From an uncultured Clostridia bacterium (GTDB taxonomy: Bacteria > Bacillota > Clostridia > Monoglobales > Monoglobaceae): a DNA stretch of 64,000 bases. The position numbers and the translations under genes were made by a program. The notes under the pieces were generated by a model. It was not told the DNA's origin, did not search any database, and worked only from the letters and a program-made list of their open reading frames with translations. The stretch lies in NCBI GenBank assembly GCA_934454115.1, contig CAKSFQ010000011.1, positions 1 to 64,000 on the forward strand. Direction: 5' to 3'. Below, piece after piece: positions 8,162 to 17,794 of the stretch; positions within the stretch are counted from its first letter, which is position 1; each line of letters starts with the position of its first letter.

Positions 8162-8224
8162 AATGCCATTGCGGACAATGCGCAGTTTTGAAAAAATGTG
8201 TCCGCAGGGAAGGGAGAGCCTGCC

Positions 8225-8923
8225 ATGCGTATCGCCGTTTGTGAAAGAGATATCCGGGAACGGGACGCTTTGACAAAGTGGTTGCATCACTACGCGGCAG
8301 AAAAGATGCTCTCTTTTTGTGTCACGCCTTATGATCGCGGCATTGATTTGCTTTATGATATCGGGGACGGCGTGGCCTATGATATCATTTTTTTGGGCGA
8401 CAGTCACGGCGCGGACATTATAAAAATGGCGCAAAAGCTTCGGTCAATGCGCTATATCGGCAGCCTTATTTTGATATCCAAAACGCCGCAGTATGCGGTG
8501 GACGGGTATGTGGTCGAGGCGGCCGGTTATCTTTTAAAACCGGTTTCAAAAACGTTTTTTTTTCAAACGATGGAACGGGTTTTAAAAAGCAAAAATATTA
8601 CGGAGATGTATCGGATTCGCTGCAGAGCCTCTTTTTGGCAGATCCCGTACCGTGAAATCCTGTATATCGAAAGCAGCAACACAAAATGTTTGCTGCATCG
8701 CTGCGGCGGCGGAGAATATGTCATTTATAAAACGCTGAACGTGGTGGAGGAAGAGCTTGCAGACAGGCGTTTTTTGCGTTGCCACCAGAGCTTTTTGGTG
8801 AATATGGATTATGTGTTATCAGCGGATAAGGCGTTTCATTTGTCGACAGGGGATACTGTACCGATGCGCCAGCGTGATGTGTATGTCATCCGTCAGCAGT
8901 ATATTGATTACATAGAAAAATGA
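8225..8923 (+). CDS. LytTR-family DNA-binding response regulator
   Basis: A 232-residue protein from ATG 8225 (MRIAVCERDIRERD), preceded by GGGAAGGGAGAG. The N-terminal half resembles a receiver domain, with AAGYLLKPVSK carrying the conserved lysine. The C-terminal half (from about residue 135) is a LytTR domain with YIESSNTKCLLH and FLRCHQSFLVNM. Such proteins usually bind direct repeats upstream of quorum or surface genes. The expected phospho-aspartate loop reads FLGDSHGAD instead of the usual FLDI.MPGMDG. Phosphorylation is therefore doubtful. No histidine kinase is adjacent. Confidence 0.85.
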   Translation: MRIAVCERDIRERDALTKWLHHYAAEKMLSFCVTPYDRGIDLLYDIGDGVAYDIIFLGDSHGADIIKMAQKLRSMRYIGSLILISKTPQYAVDGYVVEAAGYLLKPVSKTFFFQTMERVLKSKNITEMYRIRCRASFWQIPYREILYIESSNTKCLLHRCGGGEYVIYKTLNVVEEELADRRFLRCHQSFLVNMDYVLSADKAFHLSTGDTVPMRQRDVYVIRQQYIDYIEK

Positions 8924-9037
8924 CGCGGCGGTGTCGATACGGTGCAAAGGGACGGTTGTAATGTGCAGTCAATCTTTTTGAAAGAATCTTGCAAGGAACG
9001 ATAACAGGATCAAATGAATGAAAGCAGGTGACAGAAT

Positions 9038-10060
9038 ATGTCTTATCATAAGACCGAAAAAGAAAAAATCCATCGGACCTCCATCGGCGGACAGGCCGTG
9101 ATGGAGGGCGTTATGATGCGCGGGCCGAAGGTGGTTGCAACCGCCGTGCGAAAGCCGGACGGAGAAATTGTTGTGGACGAGCAAAAGCTGGGCAAGGTAC
9201 GAACGGGTAAGTTCGTAAAGCTGCCGGTTATCAGGGGCTGCGTTAATTTCTTTGATTCCATGATCATCGGTGTAAAATCGCTGATGTACTCGGCACAGTT
9301 TTTTGATGTGGACGAGGGCGGTGAGCCGGCTTTGCAGGAGCCGTCCCGTTTTGAGGCCTGGCTGGAGAAAAAGCTGGATTCCGAAAAGGCAATGAATGTG
9401 GTGCTTTATTGCAGTGTCATCTTGTCCTTGTTCTTAAGTGTTGGGCTGTTTATTCTTTTGCCGGCGTTTTTGACCGGTTTTTTGCGTTCTGCAATCCAAA
9501 GTCAGCTTTTGCTCACCTTGATTGAGGGCGGCGTCCGGATTCTGATTTTTATCGGCTATCTCAGCTTAATGGCACAAATGAAGGACATGAAACGGGTCTT
9601 TATGTACCACGGCGCGGAGCATAAATCGATTTTTTGTTATGAACGCGGTCTGGAACTGACGGTGGAAAATGTGAGAAAACAGGAACGGTTTCATCCGCGC
9701 TGCGGAACCAGCTTTTTGCTGATTGTTATGGTCATCAGTATTCTGGTCTTTTCCGTAATTCCGTGGAATGAAGAAGCGTTTCGGGCAATTCCGGTGATCG
9801 GTGCGCATCTTGCGGCGATTCCGTGGGTGATTACCAGAATGATTCTGCGGCTTTTGCTGCTCCCGGTCGTTGCCGGGATTTCGTATGAGATTATCAAGTA
9901 TGCCGGCCGTAGGGACAATGTGCTGACCCATGCGATCAGCGCGCCCGGACTGTGGTTTCAGCGGATTACCACCAGTGAGCCGGACGATTCCATGATTGAG
10001 GTTGCAATCACTGCCTTAAAAGCGGTAATCCCCGAAAATAAAGAAGAGGATTTGTGGTAA
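9038..10060 (+). CDS. DUF1385 (YqhQ-like) membrane protein
   Basis: A 340-residue protein starting SYHKTEKEKIHRTSIGGQAV, with the family hallmark GGQAVMEGVMMRGP near the N-terminus. Several membrane segments lie between about residues 120 and 310, and a conserved MYHGAEHKSIFCYE motif lies in the middle. The biochemical role of the family is not established. In Clostridia it commonly sits next to prmC and prfA, as here. The stop overlaps the start of prmC by one base (TAATG), so the two are translationally coupled. Confidence 0.88.
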   Translation: MSYHKTEKEKIHRTSIGGQAVMEGVMMRGPKVVATAVRKPDGEIVVDEQKLGKVRTGKFVKLPVIRGCVNFFDSMIIGVKSLMYSAQFFDVDEGGEPALQEPSRFEAWLEKKLDSEKAMNVVLYCSVILSLFLSVGLFILLPAFLTGFLRSAIQSQLLLTLIEGGVRILIFIGYLSLMAQMKDMKRVFMYHGAEHKSIFCYERGLELTVENVRKQERFHPRCGTSFLLIVMVISILVFSVIPWNEEAFRAIPVIGAHLAAIPWVITRMILRLLLLPVVAGISYEIIKYAGRRDNVLTHAISAPGLWFQRITTSEPDDSMIEVAITALKAVIPENKEEDLW

Positions 10061-10911
10061 TGGAGGGCGGATTCGGATTGCAGGATCTGAGGAAGAGTTT
10101 GCGTGATATGCTGAATCATGCCGGCACAGAAAGCCCGGCGGTGTGTGCGGATCAGATTCTGATGCATGTATTGCATTTGGATAAAACACAGCTGCTTTTA
10201 GGACGAAATGAGGTTTCGGCGGATGATTCCGAAAGAGTTTTTGCCATGGCAAAGCGGCGCATCGGCGGAGAACCGATACAGTATATCCTGGGGCATTGCC
10301 CGTTTATGGATCTTGATTTTGTTGTCAATCCCTCGACCCTGATTCCCAGACCGGAAACAGAGCTTTTGGTTGAGACCGTTTTGGGGCTGCTTTCAAAGGA
10401 AAAGCGGCTGACCGTCTGGGATATTGGCTGCGGCAGCGGATGTATTGGGATTTCGCTGGCACATTTTAATTCCAATATTTCGGTTGTTGCCATCGACCTT
10501 TCCGGCGCTGCCCTGGAGGTCACCGCGTTTAATGCAAAACGCTGCGGCGTGGACGGTCGCATGACAACGCTTTGCCTTGATATTATGAAAGGCATGCCCG
10601 ATGCAAAAGCGCCGGACGTGATTGTTTCGAATCCGCCGTATATCCGTCGCGGTGTCATTGGCGCATTGCAGCCTGAGGTGCGGGATTTTGAGCCGATGGC
10701 CGCTTTGGACGGCGGTGCGGACGGATTGGATTTTTATCGGCGTATCATCGCGGACGCACCTTTGCAAAGCGGCGGCCTTTTGGCCTTTGAGATTGGGTAT
10801 GATCAGGGCGCGGCAGTTTCGGCAATGATGGAGCGGCAGGGGTTTTTACAGGTGACCGTCAAAAAGGATTATGCGGATTTGGACCGTATTGTGTTTGGAT
10901 ACAAAAAGTGA
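10060..10911 (+). CDS. prmC: peptide chain release factor N5-glutamine methyltransferase
   Basis: A 283-residue protein from ATG 10060, with AAGAAGAGGA about 10 nt upstream. A GTG at 10054 is also open. PrmC methylates the glutamine of the GGQ motif in release factors 1 and 2. The N-terminal helical domain is followed by an S-adenosylmethionine fold with GCGSG (residues 123-127) and the catalytic NPPY (191-194). The length is typical. prfA, a frequent partner, is not adjacent here. The gene ends just before a strong shared terminator. Confidence 0.93.
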   Translation: MEGGFGLQDLRKSLRDMLNHAGTESPAVCADQILMHVLHLDKTQLLLGRNEVSADDSERVFAMAKRRIGGEPIQYILGHCPFMDLDFVVNPSTLIPRPETELLVETVLGLLSKEKRLTVWDIGCGSGCIGISLAHFNSNISVVAIDLSGAALEVTAFNAKRCGVDGRMTTLCLDIMKGMPDAKAPDVIVSNPPYIRRGVIGALQPEVRDFEPMAALDGGADGLDFYRRIIADAPLQSGGLLAFEIGYDQGAAVSAMMERQGFLQVTVKKDYADLDRIVFGYKK

Positions 10912-10950
10912 TAGAGCCGAAAAGACATGCAGTTATCGTGTTGGCATAAT

Positions 10951-10998
10951 AAAAAAGCTGCCGGGAAAGAGCAAACGCTCTTTCCCGGCAGCTTTTTT
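10951..10998. terminator. bidirectional terminator between prmC and the SLH gene
   Basis: A perfect 22-nt-arm hairpin (AAAAAAGCTGCCGGGAAAGA..., AAAC loop) flanked by A and T runs. It can end transcription from both convergent genes. Confidence 0.93.
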
Positions 10999-11011
10999 GT
11001 TTCTCTTATGG

Positions 11012-13270
11012 TTAATAAACCACGATCACACGAATCTGTCCACCGGAACTCGGCAGTTTATCGTAGTAAGCGGCATAACGCTCATTGCCCCCGATGATAT
11101 CGGTAATCGGAATCTTCACATAATCTGCGTCATAAAGAGTGCTTTTTCGATAAACGGAAACATTGGAGCTGATTGGATAAGAGGTAGAAGCAGTAGTCAG
11201 CTTGGAGGCGGTAATGCCTTTGATTGCCTCCGAAACCGTACTGAGCTTGCTGATGGAGTCCGGGTTATTTAAATTGCCGCCGATCATAATACCGTTGCCG
11301 GCTGATACGCCAAAGCTGCGGCCGTTGGTGCTCAGCGCATAAAGCTGACCGTCAACCAGATATTGATACGAACCGGAAACGGTCTTTTGTGTGCCGGAGG
11401 CAGCGGTCATCAGACCGAAAGAGTAGCCATCATTGGTAACATTCTTCAAAATCAGACGGTTAATGGCGCCGGTACTGTCGGTGTCATAGTACAGAACCTG
11501 TTCGGCGTTGATTTTTACCTGGTCCAGACGCTGCGGAAAAACGGTGGCGTAGATGCCGGCGCTGTATGCATCGCTGGTGCCGATGTCCAAAATTGCCGCG
11601 TCAGAGGCGACGGCATAGCTGCCAAGCTTTTTGGCGTTCCATGAAAAAGTGCCGCTGATTTTGCTCTTGCCAACGCTGCTGATGACGGAGACTTTGGCAT
11701 CGCCGCCCGAAATGGTGATTTTTGCGACCTTATTTTTGCTGCCGCTATAATCCTTTGCGGTTGTATATTCGGCCGTCTTTCCCTCCGGAGTGACAATTTT
11801 GACATAATACCCGGTATAGGTATCAACGGTGCCGGACTGAAACGTCTTGCGGCCGCTCTCTGTGATATATCCCACCACATCGCCGCCGTACGCTGCGGTG
11901 GCGGTGATCACGTCCGCAATTCTTCCGTCCTTGCCGAGCAGCGCTGTCACGGTATCACCCAAAGAGTAACTGCCGCCGGAGGAGAGCTTTTTGAAAGCGT
12001 CACCGCCTTCTAACTCATATTCCTTGCCGGAGATGGTAACAGAGCTTGGCATATCCTTGTTTGGCATTGCCTTTTCATAAACGCCGGTTACCTTGTCGCT
12101 GTATGCCAAAACCAGATTTAAATCCGGCAGATAGTAAGCAATGTCGTAATTTTGCAGCAAGGAGAGAGAAGCACTCTCGCCGTTTCTCATGACGGTTGTG
12201 GTATCGTCAAGCCCCCAGGAGGCACCGAAGCCGGAGGTGTGTACCGTAACGGGGCCTTCCAGATTTCCTTTTTGACAGGTGATCGAATCGATCTCGCTGC
12301 CGTTTCGTTTCACACGCAGAATATCGCCCATCTCCAGTGAGGATTTTACAGCGCCGAAGGTGGTTTGATTTTTTCCTTTATAGGTCGTGGCGTTGTCGTC
12401 GATTGTAACCTGAGAAAGCGTTTTGTTGCGGTATGCCATTACTGTGTTCTGCAGTACGGAGTAGACCACATAATCCTCGGCAGGACTGCCGGAAGAGTCG
12501 GTCGTAAAGGATAAAAGTTTGTTGCCGTTTTTGATGGCAGCCTCCCCTTTTTGGCCAAGCAGCGAGCGGTCAAAGCCGTCCTTGATTTTTAAGGTTCCGC
12601 TGCTGGTAAATACCTCGTCCGATGCAATGGAGGCATCGTCCTTGCTGTCCGCAATTAAGGTGACATCGTCTTGAATTTGTACATCAAATTCGGCGGCAAG
12701 CTGTGAATTTTGTCCTTTGGTCTTTGCCGATAGGGTGTTATAAATCAGCTGTGCAACCTGGCCGCGGTTCATGACCTGGCCGGCGGTGATGTCCATGTTT
12801 TTCGTCATCTCAAGGTTGTTAGCCATACCAATCTGTCCGTAAGGCCAGGAAACGCCGAAATCACTGTCAGTGTAGCCGAGAATACGGAGCATGATGGTAA
12901 CACCCTCTTCAAAGAGGACGCCGTCGTCCGGACGGAAGGTCGCATCCGGATAGCCGCTGATCAGTCCGTTGGTGACGCCGACCCGTACGTAGGGCGCGGC
13001 CCAGTGCTGATAGGTGACGTCCGGAAAGGGAGAGATCGAAAGGTTTGACGCAACACTGTTTCGATAAGCGGAGCTGGCAATGGCCGCCTTGGTAAATTCC
13101 GCACGGGTTACCGCATCGCTAAGGCGCATGTTGCCGTCCGGATCGCCCTGCATGATAGAAAGCTCGCTGAGCAGCTCCAAAACGCCGCTTTGCATCTCAT
13201 TTGCAAAAACCGGAATCATGACACTGCCAAGCAGAAAAAGACAAAGGAAAAAGGATAAAATGCGTTTCAT
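11012..13270 (-). CDS. S-layer homology (SLH) domain surface protein
   Basis: A 752-residue protein with a clear signal peptide (MKRILSFFLCLFLLGSV..., cleavage after about residue 23, VFA). Residues about 30-200 contain SLH modules, for example FPDVTYQHWAAPYVRVGVTN and GLISGYPDATFRPDD. These bind secondary cell-wall polymers and anchor the protein outside the wall. Residues about 220-750 are a long, beta-rich, Thr/Ser/Gly-rich region that I do not recognise. It is monocistronic and ends at the shared hairpin. It could be an S-layer or structural surface protein. The specific role is unknown. Confidence 0.88.
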   Translation of the reverse strand: MKRILSFFLCLFLLGSVMIPVFANEMQSGVLELLSELSIMQGDPDGNMRLSDAVTRAEFTKAAIASSAYRNSVASNLSISPFPDVTYQHWAAPYVRVGVTNGLISGYPDATFRPDDGVLFEEGVTIMLRILGYTDSDFGVSWPYGQIGMANNLEMTKNMDITAGQVMNRGQVAQLIYNTLSAKTKGQNSQLAAEFDVQIQDDVTLIADSKDDASIASDEVFTSSGTLKIKDGFDRSLLGQKGEAAIKNGNKLLSFTTDSSGSPAEDYVVYSVLQNTVMAYRNKTLSQVTIDDNATTYKGKNQTTFGAVKSSLEMGDILRVKRNGSEIDSITCQKGNLEGPVTVHTSGFGASWGLDDTTTVMRNGESASLSLLQNYDIAYYLPDLNLVLAYSDKVTGVYEKAMPNKDMPSSVTISGKEYELEGGDAFKKLSSGGSYSLGDTVTALLGKDGRIADVITATAAYGGDVVGYITESGRKTFQSGTVDTYTGYYVKIVTPEGKTAEYTTAKDYSGSKNKVAKITISGGDAKVSVISSVGKSKISGTFSWNAKKLGSYAVASDAAILDIGTSDAYSAGIYATVFPQRLDQVKINAEQVLYYDTDSTGAINRLILKNVTNDGYSFGLMTAASGTQKTVSGSYQYLVDGQLYALSTNGRSFGVSAGNGIMIGGNLNNPDSISKLSTVSEAIKGITASKLTTASTSYPISSNVSVYRKSTLYDADYVKIPITDIIGGNERYAAYYDKLPSSGGQIRVIVVY

Positions 13271-13372
13271 AAAAGGGGAACACTCCGTTTCTTTTGATAG
13301 TTTTATGAACCTGATGTTACCAAACCGAAACCGCCTTAATCGGCATCATTTCGAAATCGCTTGATTGATCGT

Positions 13373-14557
13373 CTATTCATGACGCAGGGCATCGATTGGG
13401 TTCAGCCTTGCTGCACTTTTCGCCGGCAGATAGCCAAACAGAATGCCGATGCCGACCGATACGCCGAAGGCAATGGCAATAGCGCCGACCGAGGGCGTGG
13501 CCGTCAGCCCCAGCAGCTTTCCGGCGACGACGGCGACAACTGCACCGATGATAATGCCCAAAATGCCGCCTACACCGCTGACGGTGCCGGCCTCGATGAC
13601 AAACTGAGACATGATCGCGCCGCTTTTTGCGCCCAGTGACTTTCGGATGCCGATTTCACGGGTGCGCTCGGTGACCGATACCAGCATAATATTCATGATA
13701 CCGATACCGCCGACCAAAAGGGAAATGCCGGCAATGCAAACCAATAAGATTTTCATTTTATCCAGCATCTCGGTTGCCATATCCAAAACCTGCGTCAGGG
13801 TGGTTACGGTGTAGTAGTCATCGTCACCGATTTTTTTCATCAGCTCGGCTTCGATCAGGTCAGAGGCCTCTTCAACCACGCTGTCCGAAACCGCGGTTAA
13901 GGTGTAGCTGCTGATATAACTGTTGCGGGAGACGCGGGAGGCTGTGGTGTAGGGGATGTACACGGCATCGTCTGCGCCGCCGCTTTGCGAACCATCCTTC
14001 TCCTCCAAAATTCCCACTACGGTGTAGGGAATACCGTTTAGCTTAATGCTGTTGCCAAGCGGAGAGGCTGTACCAAAGAGCTCCTTTTGGATATAAGTGC
14101 CGATGACGCAAACCTTGGCGTTTTCCTTCATGTCCATATAGCTTAAAAACCGTCCGTTTGTCACATTCAGCTTTTTCATGGAGGCGTATTCCTCACTCAC
14201 GCCGGTTGCGCTGCTGGTGATGTCGTCACTGTCGCCGGGCAGCTTGATGATTGCAGGGGCGATCGAGACCGTGGGCGATACGCCGGATAGCAGCGACGGG
14301 TTTTCGTCGCGCAGAGCGTAGATGTCATCCTCATAGACGGTACGGCTGCCTCCGCGATCCTGCACGCTCACGGTGATCGAGGTCGTTCCGATTTCCTCAA
14401 ATTGCTCGGTAATCATGTTGCTCATACCGTTCATCAGACTAATCAGAATGATGACGGCGGCAACGCCCACAATGATACCCAGCATGGTGAGAAAGGAACG
14501 CATCTTGTCGTACATAATGTTGGACAGAGCCAGCAGAAACGATTTTGTTAAACGCAT
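13373..14557 (-). CDS. ABC transporter permease, MacB/FtsX type
   Basis: A 394-residue protein. One N-terminal membrane helix (about residues 20-45) is followed by a large extracellular MacB-type domain and three C-terminal helices. The last part contains SVTERTREIGIRKSLGAKSG, the typical FtsX motif. These permeases act as mechanotransmitters, exporting peptides, lipids or drugs. The gene overlaps the ATPase gene by 10 nt and is the last of the adaptor-ATPase-permease operon. The substrate cannot be told from sequence. Confidence 0.92.
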   Translation of the reverse strand: MRLTKSFLLALSNIMYDKMRSFLTMLGIIVGVAAVIILISLMNGMSNMITEQFEEIGTTSITVSVQDRGGSRTVYEDDIYALRDENPSLLSGVSPTVSIAPAIIKLPGDSDDITSSATGVSEEYASMKKLNVTNGRFLSYMDMKENAKVCVIGTYIQKELFGTASPLGNSIKLNGIPYTVVGILEEKDGSQSGGADDAVYIPYTTASRVSRNSYISSYTLTAVSDSVVEEASDLIEAELMKKIGDDDYYTVTTLTQVLDMATEMLDKMKILLVCIAGISLLVGGIGIMNIMLVSVTERTREIGIRKSLGAKSGAIMSQFVIEAGTVSGVGGILGIIIGAVVAVVAGKLLGLTATPSVGAIAIAFGVSVGIGILFGYLPAKSAARLNPIDALRHE

Positions 14558-15300
14558 AGGACTGACGCCTCCTCACTGTCGCCGGCATGTGCAACCGACG
14601 CAAATTTTGTGATATCTGCGGCGCCGTCATAGATGATCCGTCCGTCGTGAATGCGGATGACGCGCTCTGCCTGTGCGGCAATGGTGTTATCGTGGGTAAT
14701 TAAAACGATGGTGTTTCCCTCCCGGTGTAGCTTTTTTAAAAAACCGAGCACCTCTTTTCCGGTTTTTGAATCCAGGGCGCCGGTGGGTTCGTCCGCAAGA
14801 ATAATGGAGGGATCTCCTGCAAGCGCCCGTGCAATGGAGACACGCTGCTGCTGTCCGCCGGAGAGCTGCGACGGCATATTTTTTGCTTTATCCCGAAGCC
14901 CGACCCGCTCTAAGGAGAGCAGCGAGCGCCTGGCTTGCTCTTTATCGCTGAGCCCTGCGTAAAGGAGCGGAAGTTCCACGTTTTGCTGTACAGTAAGCTT
15001 TGGAATCAGGTTGTACTGCTGAAAGATAAAGCCAAGCTTTTTGTTGCGGATTTCGGCCTGTTCGTCATCGTTCATCCGGCTGACGTCTTTGCCGTCCAAA
15101 AAGTACTGTCCGCGGCTCGGTACATCCAGGCAGCCGATAATGTTCATACAGGTGGATTTTCCGCTGCCGGACTGGCCGACAATGGCTAAAAATTCGCCCT
15201 TTTGCACGCTCATGGAAATGCCGTCAATGGCGTGTACCTCAGAATCGCCCATGTGATAGATTTTATAGACGTCTTTTAATTCAATCAAAGGTGTCATCAT
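14548..15300 (-). CDS. ABC transporter ATP-binding protein, MacB type
   Basis: A 250-residue ATPase with Walker A GQSGSGKST, Q-loop FIFQQYNLIPKLT, signature LSGGQQQR, Walker B IILADEPTGALD and switch histidine LITHD. It belongs to the LolD/MacB/FtsE subgroup that partners FtsX-type permeases. A C-terminal extension of about 25 residues follows the core. Both neighbours overlap it: the adaptor gene by 4 nt upstream and the permease by 10 nt downstream. This indicates one tightly coupled transcript. Confidence 0.94.
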   Translation of the reverse strand: MMTPLIELKDVYKIYHMGDSEVHAIDGISMSVQKGEFLAIVGQSGSGKSTCMNIIGCLDVPSRGQYFLDGKDVSRMNDDEQAEIRNKKLGFIFQQYNLIPKLTVQQNVELPLLYAGLSDKEQARRSLLSLERVGLRDKAKNMPSQLSGGQQQRVSIARALAGDPSIILADEPTGALDSKTGKEVLGFLKKLHREGNTIVLITHDNTIAAQAERVIRIHDGRIIYDGAADITKFASVAHAGDSEEASVLCV

Positions 15301-17222
15301 CTGCCACCTCCGCCGCCGGGTGCACCACCGCCGCCGGGGCCGCCGCCCATACCACCGCCGCCGGGGCCGCCGCCCATACCGCCACCGCCGGGGCCGCCCA
15401 TGTTACCGCCCATGCCGGGGAACATCATGGTGTTGTCGCTGCTGACAAGCTCTGCATAGACAACATCGCCTTCATTTAAGCCGGATTTGACTTCGACAAA
15501 ACTTTCATTTTGCAGTCCCAGCGTAACATCAACGGTTTTGTAGCCCTCCGGGGCGTTGTCGCCCTCTTCGGTCTTATCGCCTTTGACGTAGACAGTGTCG
15601 CCGCGGTTTACGGCGGTTGCCGGAATCACAATCACGTTTTCCGCCTTTTCTACCGTGATGGTTGCGTCAATATTCATGCCGGGCAGAATATTATCGTCAA
15701 CGTCTTGAAGCCGAACCTTAACCGGATAGGTGGTAACGCCGTTTGTGCCGACGGTGCCGTTAACGCTGACGTTTTCTACCGTGCCGGTATAGGTGTGACC
15801 CTCGACCGCGTCGGCGGTGACCTCTACGGTCTGCCCTACGGTAATCTTTTTCACATCCAGTTCATCCACATCCAACTGGAAGCACAGGCTGCTCATGTCA
15901 TAAATCACAGCAAGCACGTTCGAATCGCTGGTCGCGGTTCCCATCTCAATTTTTTCGCCGGTTTTTTTGTTTTTGGCTACAACCGTTCCGGCAATCGGGG
16001 CGGTGATGGTGTAATCCTCTAATTGGGTGAGTACCTTATCACGGGCAAGCACGGCGTCATCTAAAGAGAGCTTTGCGTTGAGCACGTTAGAGGTGCTGCT
16101 GTCATCCATCTGCTGCAGCCTTGCCCGTTCCTGCGAAAGCTGCGCTTCACGGACAGAGAGCTGCGCTGTGCTGAGCTGAGAATCCAGATTGTCAGATTCA
16201 ATCACGGCGACAATACTGTTTTCCAAAACCTGGTCGCCGGCGTCAATATCTACTGAGGAGATGGTGCCGCCGACCTTTGCGGTAATGCTGACGGAATCCA
16301 GCGGTGAAAAAGTGCCGACATCGTTGCAGGCCATGCCGTTGATCATTGCGGTTGCACTGTCGCCGGAGGAGAGCGCGCCGGGGTTTACCGCCTGAATGGT
16401 TACATAGCGAACCCGCATATAGCCATTGGTGGATTCTCCGGCGTTGCTGACGGCGGTAACCGTTCCGCCAAGCTGCGTTCCGGTGCCGACCAGCGTGAGT
16501 GAGGCGTCCATGCCCGGTGTGATGGCGGTGGCGTCCGCTTCGTTAAAGGGAATCCGGATTTCCATATAAGAATCATTGACAACGTCCGCAATTTTCGTAC
16601 CGACATTGACGGTGTCGCCGTTCTTTACGTAGACTTCGCTGACCCGTCCGGCGATGGAAGAACGAATATATAGGTCGTTAAAATTATCCAAAATATCCTG
16701 ATAGCTTTGCTGCGCCTTTTGCAGTGAAACATCCGCACTCTCCTTTGAAATTTTCAGCGTCTGGCTGTTATGAGAGTTTAGCGCATCGTTGTAGTTTTGC
16801 TGCGCCTTTTGAATGGCAAGGTTTGCGCTGGACAGGGAGGTTTGTACCGTGCTGGAATCGATATTGTACATGGTCTGTCCCTTTTCCACAATATCGCCCT
16901 CTTCAAACGGGGCGTCTAAAATCTCGCCGGTGACGAGGGGAACGATGGAATATTCCGCATTGGGTTCGACCACGGCGCTGCCGGTCACGGTAGAGGAGAT
17001 ATCTTGCCTTGTGGCGGTCACTTCATTAAAGTTGGCGCGGTCCGCATTTTTCTTCTTACCGCCCTGAATGAGCAGAATCAGAGCAATGATAATCACTAAT
17101 AGAAGAAACCCGGAAAGAATTTTATGACGTTTCATAAATTTCAGAACCGGGGTGAAAATAGTGACGGACCATTTTTTAACGGTGCGCCAAAAGGCAGATA
17201 GAATTTGTTTGAGTTTGTTCAT
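15297..17222 (-). CDS. HlyD/MacA-like membrane fusion protein with Gly-rich repeat tail
   Basis: A 641-residue adaptor. An N-terminal membrane anchor (about residues 34-54) is followed by lipoyl/barrel-sandwich and coiled-coil regions (AQQNYNDALNSHN, LSQERARLQQMDD). A second lipoyl half and a beta-barrel with VIVIPATAVNRGDTVYVKG come next. In Gram-positives such adaptors work with a MacB-like ABC unit on the cell surface. The C-terminus (about residues 598-641) is an unusual Met-Gly-Pro-Gly repeat tail encoded by 27-nt direct repeats. The length is greater than that of most adaptors. It is the first gene of the transporter operon downstream of the MarR gene. Confidence 0.9.
   Translation of the reverse strand: MNKLKQILSAFWRTVKKWSVTIFTPVLKFMKRHKILSGFLLLVIIIALILLIQGGKKKNADRANFNEVTATRQDISSTVTGSAVVEPNAEYSIVPLVTGEILDAPFEEGDIVEKGQTMYNIDSSTVQTSLSSANLAIQKAQQNYNDALNSHNSQTLKISKESADVSLQKAQQSYQDILDNFNDLYIRSSIAGRVSEVYVKNGDTVNVGTKIADVVNDSYMEIRIPFNEADATAITPGMDASLTLVGTGTQLGGTVTAVSNAGESTNGYMRVRYVTIQAVNPGALSSGDSATAMINGMACNDVGTFSPLDSVSITAKVGGTISSVDIDAGDQVLENSIVAVIESDNLDSQLSTAQLSVREAQLSQERARLQQMDDSSTSNVLNAKLSLDDAVLARDKVLTQLEDYTITAPIAGTVVAKNKKTGEKIEMGTATSDSNVLAVIYDMSSLCFQLDVDELDVKKITVGQTVEVTADAVEGHTYTGTVENVSVNGTVGTNGVTTYPVKVRLQDVDDNILPGMNIDATITVEKAENVIVIPATAVNRGDTVYVKGDKTEEGDNAPEGYKTVDVTLGLQNESFVEVKSGLNEGDVVYAELVSSDNTMMFPGMGGNMGGPGGGGMGGGPGGGGMGGGPGGGGAPGGGGGR
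15324..15401. repeat. 27-nt tandem repeats encoding a nine-residue Gly-rich unit
   Basis: Two nearly perfect 27-nt units (15324-15350, 15351-15377) and a shorter third encode MGGGPGGGG-type repeats in the adaptor tail. Slippage could change the copy number in frame. Confidence 0.85.
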
Positions 17223-17315
17223 GTTCCTGTCTCCTATTCCTTATGTAGTCTCTTGCCTGATATTCTCCAAACGATTTTAGCATAGGAATATTAAAATTTC
17301 ATTAAGAAAAAAGAA

Positions 17316-17765
17316 TTATTTCATCAGCTGTTTTTGCTGTTCTTCGCAGATGGAAGTTAGTTCCTCCAAAAGCGTCAGAAACTGTTCTGTTTTTTCCTTT
17401 CCGAAACGGTCAAGACAGACCATACAGTTTTGATAGATGTTCTCCCTGCCGCGCATCAGCGCCTCCCTTCCGGCTTCGGTGAGGGAAATCATCGGCTGAC
17501 GCCGATCCTCACAGTCGATGGTACGCGTGATATACCCCTTTTCTTCAATGCTGTTCATCGTTTGCGAAATGGCGGATTTGCTGACCCCCAAGGCCTCACT
17601 CAGCCCGGCGGTATTGATTTTTTGCTTTTTTTCTTTTAAAATTGCAATGGTTTGCATTGCAAAAAATTCCGGCTTGCTGATTGCCATAAGATGGACATGC
17701 TGTGTCATCAGCCGATGCAGCCGTTCCCCAATGGTATAAAATTTGTCCGCGAAACTGTAATCCAT
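17316..17765 (-). CDS. MarR-family transcriptional regulator
   Basis: A 149-residue winged-helix protein. Its start is set by a GAGGAGG site 7 nt before the ATG. The DNA-binding part contains LSEALGVSKSAISQTMNSIE and the wing ITRTIDCEDRRQPMISLTEAG. MarR proteins are usually ligand-released repressors of efflux genes. Here the gene lies directly upstream of, and in the same direction as, the adaptor-ABC operon (93-nt gap). It probably controls both itself and the exporter. A TTAAGA/TCTTAA dyad upstream is a candidate operator. Confidence 0.9.
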   Translation of the reverse strand: MDYSFADKFYTIGERLHRLMTQHVHLMAISKPEFFAMQTIAILKEKKQKINTAGLSEALGVSKSAISQTMNSIEEKGYITRTIDCEDRRQPMISLTEAGREALMRGRENIYQNCMVCLDRFGKEKTEQFLTLLEELTSICEEQQKQLMK

Positions 17766-17794
17766 AATGCGGCCTCCTCAAAACAAATATTTCG

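Noticed and set aside
15301..15420. Short direct repeats that might suggest a CRISPR array
   Set aside because: The repeats are contiguous, in frame and encode a Gly-rich tail, with no unique spacers and no cas genes anywhere in the window.
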